Of a stretch of DNA of 64,000 nucleotides, positions 52,301 to 61,300 are shown one piece after another; the first letter of the stretch is position 1, and every line of letters begins with the position of its first letter. Made by a program: the position numbers and the translations under genes. The notes beneath the pieces were generated by a model. The model was not told the origin of the DNA, did not search any database, and saw only the letters and a list, made by a program, of their open reading frames with translations. Source of the DNA: Achatina immaculata (taxonomy: Eukaryota > Mollusca > Gastropoda > Stylommatophora > Achatinidae); contig CM019702.1 of NCBI GenBank assembly GCA_009760885.1, positions 48,378,925-48,442,924 of the forward strand, given 5' to 3'.

Positions 52301-55300
52301 GTTCCAGCCCTTGTCATGCAGGAGGAAGACTTACAGCAATGGTCACCAGAGAAACGCTTTGAAGGTCCTATACCCCCAAACCTCTTCCTCATCAGTGATG
52401 CCCATGATGCTGCAGTGATGCTGTACAGGGCAGAGACTCATCTCATGAAGGTCAATAGTAAGTAACAATTATGGTCTGTTTTTTTGTCTAGGCATTTAAC
52501 AAAGTTTTATTCACCATTGCCCCTCACAGTGACATATTGTTTTGTCAACCTACCAAAATAGATAACATTCACAACCAGCAGACTTTCAATATAGCAGAAG
52601 AGTTGGCCACAAGTGAGTGGCTGATTTGAAGATTTTGAAAATATATTAAATCAAAGGTGAATGCAGGTCATGTTTACAAAAATGGTGGTGGTGCATGACC
52701 GTCATGAACTGTATTTTTCCAATTATTGTTCATGCTTCAGTGAGCGTTGTGTTTACGGTGCCAGTGTGATATTATAGGGCTGTCATTTTCTTGGTTGCTT
52801 CCTTCCCTCTTTCATAAAAGTCCATTTCACCCATTACTGCGACCATCACAGAAAGAAGAGTAACCCTCTTTTCACATTGAAAATGATGAGCCATATCAAG
52901 TTCTTGTAAAATGCTTTTATTGCTCCATTTATCCTTTCAGGATATTCTATGAGCGCTTCTGTAACATTTCTCTTTTAAAAAAATGTATCCTTTTTCCCTT
53001 CATTTGGGTTAGTGCTCGTGATTTTAGTGCCCATTATGTCGGTCATGTGATGAGAAGAAACGGTCAGAGAATCTCCAAACAAGCTGTCAAGTGGAACACA
53101 ACAGGCTGAAGAAAAAGTGGTTGACCACGTGAAACTCTAAAGAGGACATTGTTAAGAGAGGCCAGTTTAGTAGGCATAACATCCCTTGATGAGAGTGAAA
53201 AACTCACAGAAGACAAATCTTGGCGAACTACCATGCGGGCCCTATGTGACATTTAGCGATGTAGGAAAGATGTAAGATGTAAGGTTGCTGTTTGGAAGTT
53301 ACAGGGTAGGAGAATCGTAGTATCATATTATATTTTGCCATATGTTTTTATGCATTATGAACAGTTAAAAGGACTATTTAAAGAAATTAACATTAAAAGA
53401 GAAAAAAAAAGGTATGTATCTGACAAGCAGTTTGTCTTTGAAAAAAAATATTTCTGCAATAATAGTCACTTTCCTCATCCACTTAGTCTGACTTGTGGTT
53501 CTATGATTTGTGTTGAATTATCAAGAGGCTTCACACTAGCCCATTTTACAAACTTGTTTTTTTCTTTAATCCACTCAATACAATATTATTATATAATGCC
53601 ATTGTGCTTGTTACATCACTCAGAGAAAATTGTTGTGTATGGTCACAACATTGACTGCTTCACATGCCTGCAAGCCCTGCTGAAACTTGGCATTCCTGGA
53701 AGTAATCTAGTCCTTGTAGAACCACCAATCCGTGATGTAAGTGTTTTCTTTTCTTTTTTTTTTTTGGCCATTCTTTTGTTTTGTGTATGAGTATTTAAGA
53801 AAATAGATAGCATGGGAATAGAGGTATGTGAGTGTTTGTTATAGGTCAGAAGAACAGTCAGCTTTGTTGTTGATATCATGCTGTTTTAATGAAACATAGG
53901 CTGGGGAGTAGGTATATAGAGAGTAGGTGCAGGAGAGTGGGTGACTATGAGTAGGTGGCAGGGGGAGTGGGTGGCTAGGAGTAGTTGGTTGAAGGAGTGG
54001 GTGGCTAGGAGTAGGTGCAGGAGAGTGGGTGACTATGAGTAGGTGGCTGGGGGAGTGGGTGGCTAGGAGTAGTTGGCTGGGAGTAGGTGCAGGAGAGTGG
54101 GTGGCTAGGAGTAGGTGCTGGAGAGTGGGTGGCTAGGAGTAGGTGCTGGAGAGTGGGTGGCTAGGAGTAGTTGCTGGAGAGTGGGTGGCTAGGAGTAGGT
54201 GATGGTGGCTGGGAGTAAGTGCTGGAGAGTGGGTGGCTAGGAGTAAGTGCTGGAGAGTGGGTGGCTAAGAGTAGGTGCTGGAGAGTGGGTGGCTAGGAGT
54301 AAGTGCTGGAGAGTGGGTGGCTAGGAGTAGGTGCTGGAGAGTGGGTGGCTAAGAGTAGGTGCTGGAGAGTGGGTGGCTAGGAGTAAGTGCTGGAGAGTGG
54401 GTGGCTAGGAGTAAGTGCTGGAGAGTGGGTGGCTGGGAGTAAGTGCTGGAGAGTGGGTGGCTGGGAGTAAGTGCTGGAGAGTGAGTGGCTGGGAGTAAGT
54501 GCTGGAGAGCAGGTGGCTGGGAGTAAGTGCTGGAGAGTGGGTGGCTGGGAGTAAGTGCTGGAGAGTGGGTGGCTGGGAGTAAGTGCTGGAGAGTGGATGG
54601 CTGGGAGTAAGTGCTGGAGAGTGGGTGGCTGGGAGTAAGTGCTGGAGAGTGAGTGGCTGGGAGTAAGTGCTGGAGAGCAGGTGGCTGGGAGTAAGTGCTG
54701 GAGAGTGGGTGGCTGGGAGTAAGTGCTGGAGAGTGGGGAGCAGGTGACAGAGGAGCTTGGAGTAGATGGCTGGGAATAGGTAGCTGGAGAGTAAGGTGAT
54801 CTGGTTTCAAAACTATCTCACAACACTTTGAAATATTCCAGTGGTTTGTCCTCGCATGACTTTTCCAGATGATTCTTCAACTTAAAAGGATGCATACTTT
54901 CATTAGAAAGAGTAGTCATACATATTAAACACATTGACATTGTATGGTCTTTTGGTGATCTACAGTAAGTAAGATAAGAAGCTGAGTACTGTCAACATTT
55001 CTTCTTTGCCTTGCTAGCCATGCCTGATCTGATAAGAAGGAAAACAACAATAACACATACTAATTTTTACATATTGATATTTTTGCTACTATAAAATAAT
55101 ATTAAACTTTTGCATATCAAAAATACATTTGAAAACACAGAGATTCACTTCTTTTTTTAAAGAGACCGAGAGATTATGAACACCTGTACTAGCACAAAAA
55201 TAATACTATATTTGGTATTGACTAGTTTTCTGGCAGTTATCTTTTTTTTTTTTTTCTTAACTAAGTTACTTTCAGTAACTACATACATGTCATTCAACTT

Positions 55301-58300
55301 ACTAATGTTTTAGTGTCAATAATGATCGGCACAATGGGATTGTGTGCGAGAGATTTCACAGATCACTCTGCTGGACTGAGCGGTAGAGCCAAGCCTAAAT
55401 ATTTCAGGTTATTTGTGGCCAAACACTGAAAGCATTGAAATGGTTTTGGAAAAAAGTCGGAACACTGCTAAAAGCATGAAGAAGAAGAAGAAAAAAAGAT
55501 TCAGGCCAGGATGAAATGCTCATGGAGTCTTTGGTGGTAGAAAAGTTGATGCCAGGGAGTAGACTGGTGATGAAATAAGGTTCTCTGTTTTGGATACAGG
55601 TGGGGGCATGGGTGGTGGTGGTTAATGGGTATGTTCTCTGACATCAGCAAGACAGTATGTGACTCCCTTCAGTTATGCTGTGACCCCCCTCCTCCTCCAC
55701 TCCAAGGGCCATATTGCTTAGTCTGAGAACACAGATCTAGAGAGGTAAAGGAAACCCTGTCATGCCTTAGATATGGTGTTAGTGCCCACATTTTCTTTGA
55801 CCTGTTGGAACACTAGAGGAGGGTGATGTGATCAGCACCACATCTGGACACCTTTCTTTCTCCAGCTCCAGAAGAAGGTGGGCACCCATTTCTACAGGTA
55901 GGTGGCTGTAGCGCTGGGGCCAGATTCAAACCCCCTCCCAACCCCATCCCCCAACCTTCACCATGAGAGACCAGTGCACTAACCACCTCGCCAATCAGAG
56001 AAGATCTTGAGAGAGGTCATGATAACTGTCAGTCCAGGATAGCTGAACTTGTTCACTGATTCAAACAGATTTCCATTCATTTTTAGATTGGTTGTTATAG
56101 ATTATTAACAAAACATTCATCAAAACATTAAAGAAATGATGAAATATAAGTTATCTTGAAACCGTATCACTGTTATTTTTTTTCCTTAATTTTCATCAGG
56201 AGATAACTTGCTTCAACAATTCACTCATAGAAAAGGAAGTGAAATCCAGTCTTCGCAAGCTAGGAGTGGAGATTCACTCTGACAGTCAGCTGCTAAACTG
56301 GAATGATGGTGACTTAGAGGGTGCCAGTCTGATTAAATCGCTTACTTTTACAAGTCATCATGGTTCCTTTAAAATAGAATGCCAGGTATTTCAGTATTAT
56401 TAAGCTATTTTTATGTTTTATGTAATCAGTTTGTAGTATTGAATGTCTTGGTGATTTTTTTTTTTCTTAACTAAGTTACTTTCAGTAACTACATACATGT
56501 CATTCAACTTACTAATGTTTTAGTGTCAATAATGATCGGCACAATGGGATTGTGTGCGAGAGATTTCACAGATCACTCTGCTGGACTGAGCGGTAGAGCC
56601 AAGCCTAAATATTTCAGGTTATTTGTGGCCAAACACTGAAAGCATTGAAATGGTTTTGGAAAAAAGTCGGAACACTGCTAAAAGCATGAAGAAGAAGAAG
56701 AAAAAAAGATTCAGGCCAGGATGAAATGCTCATGGAGTCTTTGGTGGTAGAAAAGTTGATGCCAGGGAGTAGACTGGTGATGAAATAAGGTTCTCTGTTT
56801 TGGATACAGGTGGGGGCATGGGTGGTGGTGGTTAATGGGTATGTTCTCTGACATCAGCAAGACAGTATGTGACTCCCTTCAGTTATGCTGTGACCCCCCT
56901 CCTCCTCCACTCCAAGGGCCATATTGCTTAGTCTGAGAACACAGATCTAGAGAGGTAAAGGAAACCCTGTCATGCCTTAGATATGGTGTTAGTGCCCACA
57001 TTTTCTTTGACCTGTTGGAACACTAGAGGAGGGTGATGTGATCAGCACCACATCTGGACACCTTTCTTTCTCCAGCTCCAGAAGAAGGTGGGCACCCATT
57101 TCTACAGGTAGGTGGCTGTAGCGCTGGGGCCAGATTCAAACCCCCTCCCAACCCCATCCCCCAACCTTCACCATGAGAGACCAGTGCACTAACCACCTCG
57201 CCAATCAGAGAAGATCTTGAGAGAGGTCATGATAACTGTCAGTCCAGGATAGCTGAACTTGTTCACTGATTCAAACAGATTTCCATTCATTTTTAGATTG
57301 GTTGTTATAGATTATTAACAAAACATTCATCAAAACATTAAAGAAATGATGAAATATAAGTTATCTTGAAACCGTATCACTGTTATTTTTTTTCCTTAAT
57401 TTTCATCAGGAGATAACTTGCTTCAACAATTCACTCATAGAAAAGGAAGTGAAATCCAGTCTTCGCAAGCTAGGAGTGGAGATTCACTCTGACAGTCAGC
57501 TGCTAAACTGGAATGATGGTGACTTAGAGGGTGCCAGTCTGATTAAATCGCTTACTTTTACAAGTCATCATGGTTCCTTTAAAATAGAATGCCAGGTATT
57601 TCAGTATTATTAAGCTATTTTTATGTTTTATGTAATCAGTTTGTAGTATTGAATGTCTTGGTGATTGTTTTTTTGCTTAATTCAGATATACTCCATGTAC
57701 TGTATTGCTGTTTTTTTTTTGTATTTGTAATGCCACCAGTGTATGGTGCTTGTTTAGCCTACAAAATAAAAGTTGTATGATAACAGATATCAGTGTTGTC
57801 AGCCATGTTACCATTGTGTATGTGGTCTTGTCAGTCTTCCATACAGAGACAGTGCAATGACTGTTGAACTTTTTGGTATTATTGCCAGACTTTATTTATC
57901 AGCTTGTAATACAAGAGAGACTGAATAATGCAAGAGAGACTGCCCAGGTCATACACAAGTCAAAGGTAGCGAGACAGCAGATAAGCTAGCAGGCACGGCA
58001 GCGATTCAGGGTACCCTCAGAGTAGACAAGGAGGAGTTTGCAAGGGCCACTTTGGACAGCCTGCGTATGGAGGATGACACTCGACAACAATCACATCAGG
58101 AGGATGACTGAGATGGGGAAGGAGAAGGGAAATAGACGTTTTCCTGAACAAAGTGGTTTAGCACGCGTTATTCACAACCAGTGTGTGACTGGTTCCTTCA
58201 GCAGGCACACACTTCAGTGGATGTTGGAACAGAAAGTGGAGCACATATGGCAATGTCCACACTGCAGGGATGCCAGTCTCTGATTACAGAATACAAGAGA

Positions 58301-61300
58301 GGTTCTAAGCAAAAATTCAATAAAGAATGACTTTCAGATTACATATACATAGTGGGTGGAGTCCAGATCCCTACAAATTTTACATGGAAACCTCATGTGA
58401 ACTGGTACTCCTCGAATCTTGATCAGTTCTGCACAGCTGGGCTTGCTGCTCTACAGCAGTCACTTACCAAAGGAAAGATGAAACTTCTCTTAACTTGGTT
58501 TGAGCTACACAGGTAGATTTCTGCTCTACAAAAGACATACGTATGACATAAACTTAAGAGTGTGTGTTCTAGCTGCCAGTTAGCAACATCACTTAAAAAA
58601 GAAATTCTTTCCTAGATCCCTACAGTGCATTTTAATCATGTGAATCACTGCAGCTTTCAGCTTGTTACGGTTTCCTGGAGTACCTTGCACTGTTACAATC
58701 AGTCCCTATAAGCATATTTAGTGTCATTGCTTTAGAACCTACATTCATCAAAGACTCAAACTTTCAGAGGTGTGGCGTCCACTGTTTTCCCTAACATTAA
58801 TACCAGGTATCCATTTTCAAGCTTGATTTACTGGATTGTGTCAATAGCTGGTGTTGAGATCTTTTCAGATTATCAGTTTTGCCTTAGAAATGTGTTTTAT
58901 GTGCACTGTCTTTAAAATATGAGAGAATTATGTTCAGCTTTCTGAATCCAAAACCATATGAACAAAGTATTCTGTTCGGCTACCTGTTTATTTCTGCAAC
59001 TTAGATGTTTATTTAACTGTTTTTTTTATCTCAGAGATTCATCCAATTCTACCAAATATACCAAAGATGTTTTGTATGATTTTATATGAGACAGTTTCAC
59101 AGATGTTTTTTTTTCTAATTCTATATGTTATGACTTCACAGATGTTTTATGTCCTACATCTTCATAGATGTTTTATATGTTTCAGCTTCACAGATGTTTT
59201 ATACGTTATATCTTCACAGATGTTTTGTATGTTATAGCTTCAAAGATGCTTTATATCTGTGATTTTCATCTTAGTATGTTACTAATGTAATGTTACAGAT
59301 TTCATGTTGTTAGATAATTGCTCATTTTGCTAGAAAGTAAGGGTTTCATCCCTCAGCCATTCTCTTGTGATTATTCTTTCTCATACATCTCTGCTTTTTG
59401 TGTAGGTTCCATTAAGGGCATCCTGCCCACATTATTTTCCATCCTTTTTTTTTGTTGCTATGCACAGTTTTTGATGATTCCAACCATTAATTTCATTGTA
59501 ACAAGTTGTCTGTCTGTTCCTCTCTTGCTCCCTCACTCGCTCACTCACCCACCCACCCAACCACTCACACCTTCCTTCCTACCTACCTACCTACCTACCT
59601 ACGTACATACCTACCTACCTCTCTATATATATAAATCTATCTATATATGTGTGTATATCTGTGTTCATCATCTAACTATATGTGTGTATGTTATCTGTAT
59701 TCTTAATCTCACCATCTGTCTATATATCTTTGTATGTTATATCTGTGTTCTTAATCTCACCATCTGTTTATCTATGTGTGTGTATGTTATATCTGTGTTC
59801 TTAATCTCACCATCCATCTATCTGTATGTGTGTGTATGTTATATCTGTGTTCTTAATCTCACCATCTATCTATTTGTATGTGTGTATGTTTATCTGTGTT
59901 CTTAATCTCACCATCTATCTATCTGTATGTGTGTATGTTTATCTGTGTTCTTAATCTCATCATCTATCTATATGTGTGTGTATGTTATATCTGTGTTCTT
60001 AATCTCATCATCTATCTATATGTGTGTGTATGTTATATCTGTGTTCTTAATCTCACCATCTATCTATCTGTATGTGTGTATGTTTATCTGTGTTCTTAAT
60101 CTCACCATCTATCTATCTGTATGTGTGTATGTTTATCTGTGTTCTTAATCTCACCATCTATCTATATGTGTGTGTATGTTATATCTGTGTTCTTAATCTC
60201 ATCATCTATCTATATGTGTGTGTATGTTATATCTGTGTTCTTAATCTCACCATCTATCTATATATCTTTGTATGTTATATCTGTGTTCTTAATCTCACCC
60301 CACAGGCTTTTTTCTGCTTCTATGCAAAAGGAGTGGACATACAGGCTTTCAAAGGTAACAGTTTTGTTTTGGTTTTTTATCTTTGGTAGTTATATTCTGA
60401 AACATACCAGAGTGCTGTAATTATGAATGCCTGCCTTTTGGTAACCAATGGGGCAAAGGAGGTTTGGCCCAGTCTATTTTGGTTCTACCACCATTAATGA
60501 ACTAGTGTAATTCTTTGTATTTATTCAGTATTTTCTTATTCAGAATTTGAATTGCTTTATTTGAATATCTTTTTTTTTGTTGTTTCAGCATTCAGAGAAT
60601 GTTGCCATTTGTGTTTGGGCAGCTGTTATAAGTTGTTTCTTCCATTTACTTTCAGTATTTTTTTCATTTACTTAGAATTTGTAACTGGTATTCTTAATAA
60701 AGGGATCTCTCATTTTAAGCTGTTAGGTGTAATATCCACCCTCATTTATGCATGCGAAAGCTGGAAAACAACTAAAGAAGTAGAGAAGAAATTAGACTCT
60801 TTTGAAAGCAAATGCCTAAGGAAAATACTCGGCATCATGTGGAACGAATTCAAGAACAATGCAGAGATAAGACAGATGACTGAACAACAACCAGTTTCAT
60901 GGGTGATCAGGAACAGGAGATGGACATATGTTGGTCATTTGATAAGAAGAAATGATCAGAGAATCCCAAAACAAGCTATCAAGTGGAACACAACAGGCTA
61001 AAGAAAAAGAGGCAGACCGCGTGAAACTCTGAAGAGGACATTGTTAAGAGAGGCCAAATTAACAGGCATAAAATCCCTTGATGAGGTTGAAAGACTCGCT
61101 AAAGACAGGAAAAATTGGCGAACTACTTTGCAACCCCTATGTGGCGTTTAGTGGCACGGGAAGGATATAAGATAAGATAAGGTGTTAAAGATTTTATTCT
61201 CTTTTATGAAGTGACTGTCAGGTCAGAACCCAATACCCTCTTTTTGCACTGACACTCTGGTTTGCAGAGTTTTTTTAGCCTGCCACCCCTTGTTTCCAAA

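Larger units (their letters stand above)
55251..56460. repeat. 1210-bp tandem duplication, unit 1 (contains exon 22)
   Basis: This unit repeats immediately downstream at 56461-57670 with no difference seen in the aligned lines. It contains a minus-strand SINE and exon 22 with both splice sites. Both edges are T-runs followed by CTTAA. Confidence 0.95.
56461..57670. repeat. 1210-bp tandem duplication, unit 2 (contains second exon 22)
   Basis: Offset by exactly 1210 from unit 1. The identity runs from the T-run at 56461 to about 57665, where the sequence reads GATTGTTTTTTTGC in place of the T-run. Confidence 0.95.

Noticed and set aside
54349..54810. Pro/Ser/Leu-rich 153-codon frame on the minus strand
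   Set aside because: It is generated by the 28 bp minisatellite. The peptide period follows the DNA period.
55735..56005. tRNA-like head as a genuine tRNA gene
   Set aside because: A and B boxes are present, but it is followed by a SINE body and shares that body with other dispersed copies. No clean cloverleaf was traced.
59318..60420. Cys/Ile/Val-rich frames that look like membrane proteins
   Set aside because: They are translations of the TATC/TGTG minisatellite. Only 60306-60354 in this region is a real exon.
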